A stretch of 64,000 nt of DNA from Streptomyces sp. NRRL F-6131 (lineage in GTDB: Bacteria > Actinomycetota > Actinomycetes > Streptomycetales > Streptomycetaceae): the NCBI GenBank assembly GCA_000719695.1, contig JOHN01000023.1:1-64000 (forward strand). The letters are read 5' to 3'. The position numbers and the translations under genes were made by a program. The notes under the pieces are model-generated. The model was not told the DNA's origin. It was given only the letters and a program-made list of their open reading frames with translations, and searched no databases. Shown piece by piece: positions 7,643 to 15,754 of this stretch (positions are counted from its first letter, which is position 1; each line of letters begins with the position of its first letter).

Positions 7643-8017
7643 ATGAGCGAGCGAGCTCTCCGCGGCACGCGACTCGGGGCCACTAGCTACGAGACCGACC
7701 GTGGTATCGATCTGGCTCCCCGCCAGACCGTCGAGTACGCATGTCAGAACGGACACCGATTCGAGGTTCCCTTCTCGGTCGAGGCGGAGATTCCGCAGGC
7801 CTGGGAATGCCGCTTCTGCGGCCAAGAGGCGGTGCTTCTCGACGGCGACGAGCCGGAGGAGAAGAAGGTGAAGCCGACGCGCACCCATTGGGACATGCTG
7901 ATGGAGCGCCGGACGCGCGAGGAACTGGAGGAGGTGCTGGCCGAGCGGCTGGCCGTACTCCGCTCCGGCGGGATGAACCTCGCGGTGCACCCGCGGGACA
8001 CCCGCAAGAGCGCCTGA
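7643..8017 (+). CDS. rbpA: RNA polymerase-binding protein RbpA
   Basis: This 124-residue protein matches actinobacterial RbpA over its full length. It has an N-terminal tail (about 1-25), a zinc-type core with C34-Q-N-G-H and C-R-F-C-G near 57-61, a basic linker (K-K-V-K-P-T-R-T-H-W-D-M-L) and a C-terminal sigma-interacting helix with the R-R-T-R-E-E-L-E-E-V-L signature. RbpA binds RNA polymerase and group 1 (and some group 2) sigma factors and stabilises the open complex. AGG precedes the ATG. It is expressed from a SigR-type promoter at 7554-7579 and probably a vegetative promoter upstream, and ends at a strong hairpin, so it is monocistronic. Confidence 0.97.
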   Translation: MSERALRGTRLGATSYETDRGIDLAPRQTVEYACQNGHRFEVPFSVEAEIPQAWECRFCGQEAVLLDGDEPEEKKVKPTRTHWDMLMERRTREELEEVLAERLAVLRSGGMNLAVHPRDTRKSA

Positions 8018-8046
8018 CCCCGCTCCCGCCGCAGGGCGGGGGCACG

Positions 8047-8080
8047 CGAAAAGGGACCCTGGTCACCAGGGTCCCTTTCG
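8047..8080 (+). terminator. rbpA terminator
   Basis: A long near-perfect inverted repeat built on AAAGGGACCCTGGT and its complement lies 30 bp after the rbpA stop, with almost no loop. It also faces the minus-strand fxsA gene, whose stop is at 8177, so it probably works in both directions. Confidence 0.85.
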
Positions 8081-8176
8081 CGTTGCCGCGTTGCCCGGGT
8101 CGGGGTCGCGTCGCTCGGGTCGCACAGCCCCGGGGTCGGCCGCCCGACAGCGCAGGGCGGCCGACCCCGGAGGAGG

Positions 8177-8758
8177 TCAGCCGTTGAGCGGCGGGCGGTA
8201 GGTGGTGTCCGGACCCTGCGGGCCGGCGGCCGGGCCGGCGCCCGGCTCGACCACCTCGCCGTGGATCACCTTGCCGTCCGGGCGGTGGATCCGCAGCTGC
8301 TCCTGCAGCCGCAGCGCGTCCGCGAGCGGGTCGGCGCCGACCGTCGCCGTGGAGCGCAGCACCTTGTCCGCGGCCCGGCGCCCGCCCGCCCGCCACAGCG
8401 CGCGGGTCGGCGGGAACAGCAGGGTCAGCGCCAGGGCGTCCGAGAGGAAGCCCGGCAGGATCAGCAGCAGGCCGGCCAGCACGGTCAGGCTGGTGCCGGT
8501 CTGCGGTTGCTGCGACCGCGGGTCACGGGTCTGCTCGAAGGCCGCCGCCAGGGCGCGCCGGCCGGCCCGCTTGATCAGCGAGCCGCCGATCAGCGCCCCG
8601 GCGATCAGCAGCAGCACCACGGTCAGGCCGCCCAGCCAGGAACCCACCTGGACCAGCAGCCAGATCTCCAGCACCAGCCAGGCGGTCAGCAGCAGCGGCA
8701 GCAGCCGCCGCAGCTTCGAGCGCGGTGCCGGACGGGCGGGGGTAGCTTGCTGGGTCAC
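8177..8758 (-). CDS. fxsA: FxsA-family membrane protein
   Basis: This 193-residue protein has the FxsA family architecture: hydrophobic helices at about 17-35 and 38-60, a cytoplasmic loop, further helices near 85-115 carrying G-L-L-L-I-L-P-G-F-L-S-D, and a long hydrophilic C-terminal tail. The L-P-G-F-(L/I)-(S/T)-D motif is the family signature. FxsA is a cytoplasmic-membrane protein known for suppressing F-plasmid exclusion of phage T7 in E. coli; its normal role is unclear. GTG at 8758 is preferred, giving V-T-Q-Q. Next to rbpA and lnt it is part of a conserved actinobacterial neighbourhood. Confidence 0.92.
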   Translation of the reverse strand: MTQQATPARPAPRSKLRRLLPLLLTAWLVLEIWLLVQVGSWLGGLTVVLLLIAGALIGGSLIKRAGRRALAAAFEQTRDPRSQQPQTGTSLTVLAGLLLILPGFLSDALALTLLFPPTRALWRAGGRRAADKVLRSTATVGADPLADALRLQEQLRIHRPDGKVIHGEVVEPGAGPAAGPQGPDTTYRPPLNG

Positions 8759-8894
8759 GGTACGAATCCACTCCAGGCGGTGCTCTGCGCGCCGCACGGG
8801 AGGTCCGGGCCGGCTACGGCACCACCTGGTCCAACGGTCGACCGGCGGCGGGTGTTCCACCGGCCGCCGGCCGCCGGTCGCGGCGCGCGCCGGG

Positions 8895-10550
8895 TCACTC
8901 GCCCGCGTCGGGCGTACCGGTGGGCGTGCCGGCCGGGGCGGTGTCGGTCGCGCCGGCCGCCGGGCGCCGGCGGCGGGCCAGCAGGACTCCCCCGGCACAG
9001 GCCAGCAGGCCGGCCACGGCGAGCGTCCACTCGGGGGCGGCGCCGACCCGGTCGGCGACGGTGGTGCCGTCGCGCAGCGGGACGGTCGCGGACAGCTCGG
9101 CGGCGGTCAGCTCCTCGGTCCGCCGGACGACGCTGCCGTCCGGGGCGATCACCGCGCTGATGCCGCTGGTCGCGGCGATCAGCACCGCGCGGCCGTGCTC
9201 GACGGCGCGCAGCCGGCTCATCGCGAGCTGCTGCTCGGGCTGCCCGGTCTTGGCGTAGGTGGCGTTGTTGGTCTGCACGACGAGCACCCGGGCGCCCTTG
9301 TCGACGGTGTCGCGGACGATCTCGTCGTAGGCGACCTCGAAGCAGATGACGTCGCCGATCCGGGCCGGACCGAGCTGCATGACGCCGTTGTGGTCGCCGG
9401 GGTAGAAGTCGCGGGCGACCCGCTGGAGCCGGGTGATGACCTTGGACAGCTGGTCGCGGAAGGGCACGTACTCGCCGAACGGCACCGGGTGCTGCTTGGT
9501 GTAGGAGGCGCCGGGGCCGGTCCTCGGGTCCCAGACGATGCCCTCGTTCTGGACGTGCTGCTCGTCGGGGCCGTCGACCAGGGTGCCGACCAGGGTGGGC
9601 ACGCCGATCGCCCGGACGGCCTCGTCGATCCGCGCGTAGGCCAGCGGGTCGGAGAACGGGTCGAGGTCGGAGGAGTTCTCCGGCCAGATCACGAGGTCGG
9701 GCTTCTCGGCCCGGCCGGCCCTGATGTCCTCGGCGAGCTTCTCGGTGGCGGCGGCGTGGTTGTTGAGCACCATCATCGGTCGGCCGAGGAAGTCCATGCC
9801 GGGGTTGGGGACGTTGCCCTGGATGACGGCGACCTTGACGGTGTCGGCGGGGGCGGTGGGCACCGGCACCAGGAAGCCGGCGAGCATCGCGGCGACGGCG
9901 CCGAGCGCGGCGACCGCGGCGGCGACCGGGCGGCGGCCGGTGCCGCGGCCGGCGACCCGGAGGGCGGCCCAGGCCAGCAGGGAGCCGGACAGCGCGACGG
10001 CGAAGGTCACCAGCGGGGCGCCGCCGAGCGCGGCCAGCGGGGTGTACGGGGTGGCGGTGTTGGCGAACGCCAGCCGGCCCCAGGGGAAGCCGCCGAGCGG
10101 CATCCGGTCACGGGCCCACTCCTGGGTGATCCACAGGCAGGCGCCCCAGAGCGGCCAGCCGGGCAGCCGGGAGGTGACGGCGAGGCCGGAGCCGAGGGCG
10201 GCCAGGAAGAGCGCCTCGACGACCGACAGGCCGATGGTGGCGTCCCAGCCGACCACCCGCAGCCAGCTGAGCAGCATCAGGAAGAACGGCAGGCCGAAGG
10301 CGAAGCCGGTCCAGGCCGCCTGGCGGGCGGTGCGGCCCCGGGTGAGCAGGGCCAGGGCACCGACGCCGAGCAGGGACAGCGGCCACAGGTCGAACGGCGG
10401 GAAGGCCAGGGCGAGCAGCAGTCCGGCGAGCGCGGCCAGGCCGGTGCGGGGCAGACCGGCCCTGATCCTGGCGAGGGCGCGGGCGCCGCGGCCCGGGGCC
10501 CCGTCGGGGGTCTCGGGCGCGGTTCCGGACCGCTCCTGGGTGACGGGCAT
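8895..10550 (-). CDS. lnt: Apolipoprotein N-acyltransferase
   Basis: This 551-residue protein has a membrane domain of about seven helices (about 30-215) followed by an extracytoplasmic nitrilase-type domain (about 225-500) and a final C-terminal helix. Catalytic triad positions are visible: Glu in W-P-E-N-S-S, Lys in the Y-T-K-Q-H-P-V-P-F-G-E-Y loop region, and Cys in G-D-V-I-C-F-E-V-A-Y. Lnt adds the third acyl chain to the N-terminal cysteine of lipoproteins. ATG 10550 places the first helix normally. In mycobacteria this domain is fused or adjacent to the polyprenol-phosphate mannose synthase Ppm1; no mannosyltransferase part is present here or in the 136-bp gap to fxsA. Confidence 0.95.
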   Translation of the reverse strand: MPVTQERSGTAPETPDGAPGRGARALARIRAGLPRTGLAALAGLLLALAFPPFDLWPLSLLGVGALALLTRGRTARQAAWTGFAFGLPFFLMLLSWLRVVGWDATIGLSVVEALFLAALGSGLAVTSRLPGWPLWGACLWITQEWARDRMPLGGFPWGRLAFANTATPYTPLAALGGAPLVTFAVALSGSLLAWAALRVAGRGTGRRPVAAAVAALGAVAAMLAGFLVPVPTAPADTVKVAVIQGNVPNPGMDFLGRPMMVLNNHAAATEKLAEDIRAGRAEKPDLVIWPENSSDLDPFSDPLAYARIDEAVRAIGVPTLVGTLVDGPDEQHVQNEGIVWDPRTGPGASYTKQHPVPFGEYVPFRDQLSKVITRLQRVARDFYPGDHNGVMQLGPARIGDVICFEVAYDEIVRDTVDKGARVLVVQTNNATYAKTGQPEQQLAMSRLRAVEHGRAVLIAATSGISAVIAPDGSVVRRTEELTAAELSATVPLRDGTTVADRVGAAPEWTLAVAGLLACAGGVLLARRRRPAAGATDTAPAGTPTGTPDAGE

Positions 10551-10681
10551 GGCCACCGTCGCACCATCTCTCTCGACGCCGTCCCACCGGGGTACGGGGA
10601 CTGCTGTTCGGACGCTGTCCGAAGAAGGTACCCCGTCCGGACACCGAACCGTGAGGTGAGGGTCGTTCGGCGGCCCCCGAC

Positions 10682-10752
10682 CCGGCCCGCACGGCACCGG
10701 ACCGCACGGCGCCGGACCGGCCCGCACGGCACAGGACCGCACGGCACCGTCC
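10682..10752. repeat. 35-bp tandem repeat between lnt and GNAT genes
   Basis: Two copies of a 35-base unit built from CGGCCCGCACGGCACCGGACC-type words lie between the GNAT stop and the lnt start. Each unit is itself made of two similar halves beginning GCACGGC. No gene is present. Confidence 0.7.
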
Positions 10753-10766
10753 CGGCCCGGCGCCGG

Positions 10767-11315
10767 TCAGCGCGGGCTGTAGCGGACCTCGCCGAGCGGC
10801 CAGTCGGCGGCGAGCCAGGCGGAGACGGCCCGGTGCAGCGGGACGTCCAGCTCGGCGCGGTCGGCCCGGACCCAGGAGGTGACCTTGGCGACGGCCGGCC
10901 GCTCACGGTCCGGGTAGACGTAGACGCAGCCGACGACGGCGTCGCCGGGGACGGCGCGGACGGTGTAGGTGAAGCCCCGGCGGGCCTCGAAGTCGCCGGC
11001 GTGGCGCCGCAGGTCGGCGAGGTTGCGCTCGAGGCTCATGCCCTCGAGCGGGGGCCAGTGGCCGTGCTCGAAGCCGGGGGTGGCCCGGATGTGCGCGATG
11101 CTCGCGCTCCAGGCGGCGTGGTCGGCCTCGTTGTGCTCCGCGCCGAGGGGTTCCAGACGGAACCCCTCGGCGGCGAGCGTGCGGGGGACGGTGAAGTCGG
11201 CGGGGACGAACGGCCGGTCGGTCCCGTCGGTCATGCCGGTCCCGTCGGTCAGCTCGGTCGTGCCGGTCAGCTCGGTCGTGTCGGTCAGCTCGGTCGTGTC
11301 GGTCGTGTCGCTCAT
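10767..11315 (-). CDS. GNAT-family N-acetyltransferase with repeated N-terminus
   Basis: From ATG 11315 this is 182 residues; an alternative ATG at 11234 gives 155. The globular part begins around F-V-P-A-D-F. It has the GNAT-like N-terminal helix segments and a conserved V-G-C-V-Y-V-Y-P strand near residue 128, although the canonical acetyl-CoA loop is weak. The Y-V-Y-P-D-R and W-V-R-A-D-R-A-E-L-D motifs match a family of short actinobacterial GNATs. The first 27 residues are three copies of T-D/G-T-T-E-L, encoded by an 18-bp tandem repeat, and are probably disordered or non-coding. I favour a possible true start at 11234, but the DNA does not settle it. Confidence 0.75.
   Translation of the reverse strand: MSDTTDTTELTDTTELTGTTELTDGTGMTDGTDRPFVPADFTVPRTLAAEGFRLEPLGAEHNEADHAAWSASIAHIRATPGFEHGHWPPLEGMSLERNLADLRRHAGDFEARRGFTYTVRAVPGDAVVGCVYVYPDRERPAVAKVTSWVRADRAELDVPLHRAVSAWLAADWPLGEVRYSPR
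11242..11306. repeat. 18-bp tandem repeat in a gene start region
   Basis: About three and a half copies of an 18-base unit CGGTCAGCTCGGTCGTGY run through the proposed first codons of the GNAT gene, encoding repeated TDTTEL. An 18-bp unit preserves the frame, so copy-number change would alter only the N-terminal tail. Confidence 0.85.
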
Positions 11316-11376
11316 GCGGTCAACCTACGGCCGCCCGACCGTCATGATCATCCGATGTCCTGCCCGCTCTCAGGGC

Positions 11377-12999
11377 TCAGGCCTCCGCCCGGTGGACGGT
11401 GCGGCCGCGGACCACGGTGCGCAGGCAGGTCGGCAGCGGACCGCCCGGGGTGAGGTCGGGCAGGCCGGGGGTGCCGGAGCGGGGGTCGGTGGACCAGCCG
11501 GCCACCCGGTCGTCGGGGGCCTGGACGACCAGGTCGCCGGCGGCCCAGATCGCGTAGCTGGCGACCGCGCCGGGGACGAGCACGCCGTCCTGGTCGCGGC
11601 CGATCGCCCGCCAGCCGCCCCGGGTGTGGGCGGTGAACGCGGCCCGCACCGAGATCCGGTGCTCCGGGGTCAGGTGGAAGGCGGCGGCCCGGACGGTGCC
11701 CCAGGGGTCGAGCGGGGTGACGGGGGCGTCCGAGCCGAAGGCCAGCGGGACGCCGGAGCGCAGCAGCGCGGCGAACGGGTTGAGCGCGGCGGCCCGCTCG
11801 GCGCCCAGGCGCTGGACGTACATGCCGTCCGGGCCGCCCCAGGTGGCGTCGAAGGCGGGCTGCACGGAGGCGGTGAGGCCGAGCTCGGCGAACGCGGCGA
11901 CGGCCTTCTCGTCCAGGGCCTCGGCGTGCTCGACCCGGTGGCGCAGCGCCCGGACGCGGTCGGCGCCCACCCGGTCGCCGGCGGCCCGGACGCCCTCCAG
12001 CACGGCGGTGATCGCGGCGTCGCCGATGGCGTGGAAGCCGGCCTGGAGGCCGGCCTCGGTGCAGGCGGCGACGTGGTCGGCGATGCGCTCGGCGGTCAGG
12101 TAGGCGGTGCCGGTGTGCGCGGCGTCCGCGTAGTCGGCGTGCAGGCAGGCGGTGTGCGAGCCGAGCGCGCCGTCGACGAAGAGGTCGCCGCCGGCGCCGA
12201 CCGCGCCGAGCCGGCGGGCGGTCTCCACGCCGCCGCGGTCGCTCGTCTCGCCCCAGTAGGCGAAGACCTCGGGGCCGGTGCCCTCGGCGGCCAGCTCGAG
12301 CAGGGCGGTGAGGTCCTGCTCGGAGGAGATCTCGGGGCCGGCGCACTCGTGCAGGGCGCCGATGCCGAGTTCGGCGGCGCGGGTCAGGGTGGCGGTCTGG
12401 GCGCGGCGGCGCTGCTCGTGGGTGAGGCGGGCGAGCGCGGTCTGCCGGACGGCGTGGTGGGCGTCGCGGGTGAGCGGGCCCTCGGGGTGGAACCCGGGCC
12501 GGTCGGCGAGGCCCTCGGTGAGGGCGCGCAGCGCGGTCGTGGCGAGCGCCGAGTGCACGTCGGTGCGGGAGAGGTAGACGGCGGCGCCCCCGGCGGCGGC
12601 GTCGAGCTCGGCGAGGGTCGGCGGGCGGCCCTCGGGCCAGCCGGTCTCGTCCCAGCCGTGGCCGATGAGGACGCCGCCGGGCTCGGCCCGGTCGGCGGCG
12701 AAGGCGGTGAGCGCGGCGAGGGCGGCGGCCAGCGAGGGGGTGCCGGTGAGGTCGAGGCCGGTGAGCGCCAGTCCGGTGGCGGTGGCGTGCACGTGGGCGT
12801 CGACGAAGGCGGGGGTGACCAGGGCGCCGTCCAGCTCGACGATCTCGTCGGCGGTCTGCGCGTACGCCTCGGCGGCGCCGTCGCTGCCGACCCAGGCGAC
12901 GTGCTCGCCCTCGACGAGCATCGCGGTGGCGAAGGGGTCGGCGGGGCTGTAGACGGCGCCGCCGCGCAGCAGGACGGTCCGGGAAGTGCGTTCGGTCAT
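11377..12999 (-). CDS. Amidohydrolase family 3 (YtcJ-like) protein
   Basis: This 540-residue protein belongs to the metal-dependent amidohydrolase family 3. The D-A-H-V-H metal motif is at about residues 66-70, the D-G-A-L-G-S-H-T motif near 285, a histidine in H-A-I-G-D-A near 330, R-V-E-H near 370, and the final metal aspartate in F-G-S-D-A-P-V near 455. The substrate is unknown; relatives include N-substituted formamide deformylase. There is no signal peptide, so it is cytoplasmic. It is followed on the opposite side by the Lrp gene, 31 bp away, whose product could control it as in many Lrp neighbourhoods. Confidence 0.9.
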   Translation of the reverse strand: MTERTSRTVLLRGGAVYSPADPFATAMLVEGEHVAWVGSDGAAEAYAQTADEIVELDGALVTPAFVDAHVHATATGLALTGLDLTGTPSLAAALAALTAFAADRAEPGGVLIGHGWDETGWPEGRPPTLAELDAAAGGAAVYLSRTDVHSALATTALRALTEGLADRPGFHPEGPLTRDAHHAVRQTALARLTHEQRRRAQTATLTRAAELGIGALHECAGPEISSEQDLTALLELAAEGTGPEVFAYWGETSDRGGVETARRLGAVGAGGDLFVDGALGSHTACLHADYADAAHTGTAYLTAERIADHVAACTEAGLQAGFHAIGDAAITAVLEGVRAAGDRVGADRVRALRHRVEHAEALDEKAVAAFAELGLTASVQPAFDATWGGPDGMYVQRLGAERAAALNPFAALLRSGVPLAFGSDAPVTPLDPWGTVRAAAFHLTPEHRISVRAAFTAHTRGGWRAIGRDQDGVLVPGAVASYAIWAAGDLVVQAPDDRVAGWSTDPRSGTPGLPDLTPGGPLPTCLRTVVRGRTVHRAEA

Positions 13000-13030
13000 G
13001 CGGCCTAGTCTGCACCCCCCGGGGACCCGC

Positions 13031-13471
13031 TCAGAGCTTCGGGGGGCGCGCCTCGTAGGGGGTGGACAGGACGACGGTGGTGCGGGTGGAGACGCCGGCG
13101 GCGCTGCGGATGCGGGCCAGCAGGTCCTCCAGGTCGCCGGGGGCGCCGACGCGGACCTTGAGGATGTAGTTCTCCTCGCCGGCGACGCTGTGGCAGGCCT
13201 CGATCTCGGGCAGGTCGGCCAGCCGTTCGGGGGTGTCGTCCGGGGCGCTGGGGTCGAAGGGTTTGACCGAGATGAACGCGGTGAGTGCCAGGTCGACGGC
13301 GTCCGGGTCGACGATCGCGGTGTAGCCGCGGATGACTCCGCGCTGCTCCAGGCGGCGCACCCGCTGGTGCACCGCCGAGGTGGACAGGCCGGTGGCCTTG
13401 CCCAGGTCCGTGTAGCTCATCCGGCCGTCCTGGAGGAGCAGTCGGACGATGCGTTGGTCGAGATCCTCCAC
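13031..13471 (-). CDS. Lrp/AsnC-family transcriptional regulator
   Basis: This 146-residue protein starts at GTG 13471 with V-E-D-L-D, which fits the family N-terminus. A TTG three codons upstream is also possible. An N-terminal helix-turn-helix covers about residues 1-60 (D-Q-R-I-V-R-L-L-L-Q-D-G-R, L-S-T-S-A-V-H-Q-R-V-R-R-L) and a RAM ligand-binding domain covers about 70-140. Such proteins sense amino acids or related ligands and often regulate an adjacent gene. Candidates are the amidohydrolase downstream and the divergent gene at 13749. The 277-bp upstream region holds its promoter; no clear dyad was recognised there. Confidence 0.93.
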   Translation of the reverse strand: MEDLDQRIVRLLLQDGRMSYTDLGKATGLSTSAVHQRVRRLEQRGVIRGYTAIVDPDAVDLALTAFISVKPFDPSAPDDTPERLADLPEIEACHSVAGEENYILKVRVGAPGDLEDLLARIRSAAGVSTRTTVVLSTPYEARPPKL

Positions 13472-13748
13472 AAGGCGCAAACCTACCCCCTCGGGGGCGC
13501 GCGGATTGCGGCGGTGGGGGGCGCAGAGGGGCGTTCGACCGGGGGCGCACGCGGGACCGGGAGGGAGGCGTGCAGTGGCATCCGGCGCGCCCCGGGGTGC
13601 CGTACGGGCACATGCCGGACGAATGTGGCGAAGGACACACCCGGTGCATCACAGTGCGCCGAGGTGCAGGATTATGAGTCCCCGTCGGCGGGAAGTGCTG
13701 GTTGTGGCCCCGGGCGACCACGCCGGGCCCGATCCGAGGGGGATCACC

Positions 13749-14201
13749 ATGCGCGTTGCCGACCAGCGCCCGACGGGCGCGGACGACGCCCACGATACGA
13801 CCGACCGCGAGGACCTCGCGGTCCCCTACGACGCCGCGCCGGGGGTGGATCCGGGCGAGGCCGACAGCTGGGAGCTGGTCCGGGTGCACTGCCCGTCGTG
13901 CCGGCGTCCGATCGCCCTGGTGGGCGACGAGGAGCGGCTGCCGCAGCACGCCGTGCTGCCCCGGGCCTGGCACCCCTTCTCCCCCACGCTCTGCCCGGGC
14001 TCGGGCGCGCCGACCGACGACCTCGCCGAGGTGGAGAGCGCCGACGAGACGGACTCCACCGGCCTGGCCGCGCTGCTCGCACTGCCGGGCGAGCACGACT
14101 GGCGCACCCAGCCGTTCTCGCACGCGATGGTGCACCGCCCCGTCCGCAACGGCGCCGTGCCCGCCATCCCCGAGCAGCGCAGCCGGTTCTCCCGGCGCTG
14201 A
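13749..14201 (+). CDS. Hypothetical protein with CPSC motif
   Basis: ATG 13749 gives 150 residues, with GAGGG upstream at 13736-13741. The N-terminal 40 residues are acidic and probably disordered. The centre has a C-P-S-C-R-R-P-I-A-L motif near residue 55 and a single later Cys in L-C-P-G-S-G near 82, suggesting a small metal-binding or zinc-ribbon-like core. The C-terminus is a short conserved-looking H-D-W-R-T-Q-P-F-S-H stretch followed by a basic tail. I do not recognise the family. It is cytoplasmic, monocistronic and ends at a hairpin terminator. Confidence 0.65.
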   Translation: MRVADQRPTGADDAHDTTDREDLAVPYDAAPGVDPGEADSWELVRVHCPSCRRPIALVGDEERLPQHAVLPRAWHPFSPTLCPGSGAPTDDLAEVESADETDSTGLAALLALPGEHDWRTQPFSHAMVHRPVRNGAVPAIPEQRSRFSRR

Positions 14202-14253
14202 GCGCCCCCTCCGCCGCGCGCCCGGGCATCGCCGCGTCGGACCCGCTCGTCGA

Positions 14254-14304
14254 AACGGCCCCCGGGCCCCGCTCCAGGATGCGGAGCGGGGCCCGGGGGC
14301 CGTT
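14254..14304 (+). terminator. Hairpin terminator
   Basis: Arms beginning AACGGCCCCCGGGCC and ending with its complement at 14304 make a stem of about 21 bp with a short loop, 53 bp past the hypothetical gene. It faces the minus-strand acyl-CoA dehydrogenase stop at 14381 and may serve both. A second partial copy of the right arm follows. Confidence 0.8.
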
Positions 14305-14380
14305 CCCGTGCGCGAGGCCCGGGGGCCGTTCCCGTGCGGCCCCGCCGCACCCCGGGGAGGCGGCGGGCCGGGGCGGCGGG

Positions 14381-15544
14381 TCAGCCCTTGGTGAGGTGGC
14401 GGCCGATCACCAGGCGCTGGATCTGGTTGGTGCCCTCGACGATCTGCAGCACCTTGGCCTCGCGCATGTAGCGCTCGGCCGGGAAGTCCTGGGTGTAGCC
14501 GTAGCCGCCGAGCACCTGGACGGCGTCGGTGGTCACCCGCATCACGGTGTCGGTGCAGAACAGCTTGGCCATCGCCGCCTCCTTGGAGAACGCCAGGCCG
14601 GCGTCGCGGCGGCGGGCGGCCGACAGGTAGAGCGCGCGGCCGGCCTCGATCTGGGTGGCCATGTCGGCGAGCATGAAGGACAGGCCCTGGAAGTCGGCGA
14701 TCGCCCGGCCGAACTGGCGGCGGGTGCGCGCGTAGTCGACGGCGAGGTCGAGCGCGGCCTGGGCGACACCGATCGCGCAGGCGGCGATGCCGAGCCGGCC
14801 GGAGTCCAGCGCGGCGAGCGCGATCTGGAATCCCTGCCCCTCGGTGCCGACCAGCCGGTCCCGGGAGACCCGGGCGCCGTCGAAGTGCAGCTGGGCGGTC
14901 GGCGAGGACTTCATGCCCATCTTGTGCTCCGGCGGGGCCTCCGAGAGTCCGGGCTGGTCGCCGGGCACCAGCAGGCAGCTGATGCCGCGCGCGCCCTCCT
15001 CGCCGGTGCGCACCAGGGCGCTGTAGAAGTCGGCCTGGCCCCCGTGGGTGATCCACGCCTTGGTGCCGCTCACCACGTACTCGTCGCCGTCCAGGTCGGC
15101 GCGGGTGCGCAGGGCGGCGGCGTCGGAGCCGGACTGCGGCTCGGAGAGGCAGTAGGCGCCGAGCTGCTCGCCGGAGAGCATGCCGGGCAGCCAGCGGTCG
15201 CGCTGCTCGTCGGTGCCGAAGGTGGCGAGCGCGTGGCAGGACAGCGTGTGCACGCTGACGCCGAGGCCGACGGCCAGCCAGCCGGCCGCCAGCTCCTCCA
15301 GGACCTGGAGGTAGACCTCGTAGGGCTGGTCGCCGCCGCCGTGCTTCTCCTCGTACGGGAGGGAGAGCAGGCCGGCCTCGCCGAGCGTGCGGAAGACCTC
15401 GCGCGGGAAGCGGCCGGCGGCCTCGTCCTCCGCGGCGCGCGGCTGCAGCTCTCGCTGGACGAGGTCCCGGGTGAGGCTCAGGAGCTCGCGGGCCTCCTCG
15501 CTGGGCAGCTGGCGGTCCACGGCTTTCGCGGGGGAGGGGGTCAT
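14381..15544 (-). CDS. Acyl-CoA dehydrogenase
   Basis: This 387-residue flavoprotein has the normal family length and full domain order: an alpha-helical N-domain (about 15-130), a beta-domain with the FAD-contact motif A-Y-C-L-S-E-P-Q-S-G-S-D (about 133-144) and K-A-W-I-T-H-G motif, and a C-terminal helical domain with R-R-Q-F-G-R. The catalytic glutamate is in the position typical of short/branched-chain enzymes (I-V-E-G-T-N-Q-I-Q near residue 370). It oxidises an acyl-CoA at alpha-beta carbons using FAD and passes electrons to ETF. A perfect palindrome 95 bp upstream probably controls it. It is divergent from the kinase gene. Confidence 0.95.
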   Translation of the reverse strand: MTPSPAKAVDRQLPSEEARELLSLTRDLVQRELQPRAAEDEAAGRFPREVFRTLGEAGLLSLPYEEKHGGGDQPYEVYLQVLEELAAGWLAVGLGVSVHTLSCHALATFGTDEQRDRWLPGMLSGEQLGAYCLSEPQSGSDAAALRTRADLDGDEYVVSGTKAWITHGGQADFYSALVRTGEEGARGISCLLVPGDQPGLSEAPPEHKMGMKSSPTAQLHFDGARVSRDRLVGTEGQGFQIALAALDSGRLGIAACAIGVAQAALDLAVDYARTRRQFGRAIADFQGLSFMLADMATQIEAGRALYLSAARRRDAGLAFSKEAAMAKLFCTDTVMRVTTDAVQVLGGYGYTQDFPAERYMREAKVLQIVEGTNQIQRLVIGRHLTKG

Positions 15545-15638
15545 AGCGGCGGGTCGCCTCCTCGGTCGTGCCGGGCCCCGGGGTGTGGGGGGCCCGCGCG
15601 GGGTGTGGCAGCCTCGGCCGGACCGGCACCGGATTGCG

Positions 15639-15654
15639 GTGAACGGCCGTTCAC
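15639..15654. promoter_or_regulatory. Perfect 16-bp palindrome between divergent genes
   Basis: GTGAACGGCCGTTCAC is an exact palindrome in the 210-bp space between acyl-CoA dehydrogenase and the kinase gene. TGAAC-N4-GTTCA is typical of operators for TetR-family regulators of fatty-acid genes, but no regulator gene is adjacent. Function inferred. Confidence 0.65.
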
Positions 15655-15754
15655 AGGCGTGGCGATGCGAGTATGCCCGATCATCGCCCCGCCGTCACGA
15701 CCGGCTCCGGATCACTGTCCGGACCGGCGCGCGGCCCGCCGTAGGGTTGACGTT

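Noticed and set aside
12986..15754. Long plus-strand frame running from the Lrp gene to the kinase gene
   Set aside because: Only the part from 15755 carries the kinase motifs; the rest is antisense or offset to Lrp and acyl-CoA dehydrogenase genes.
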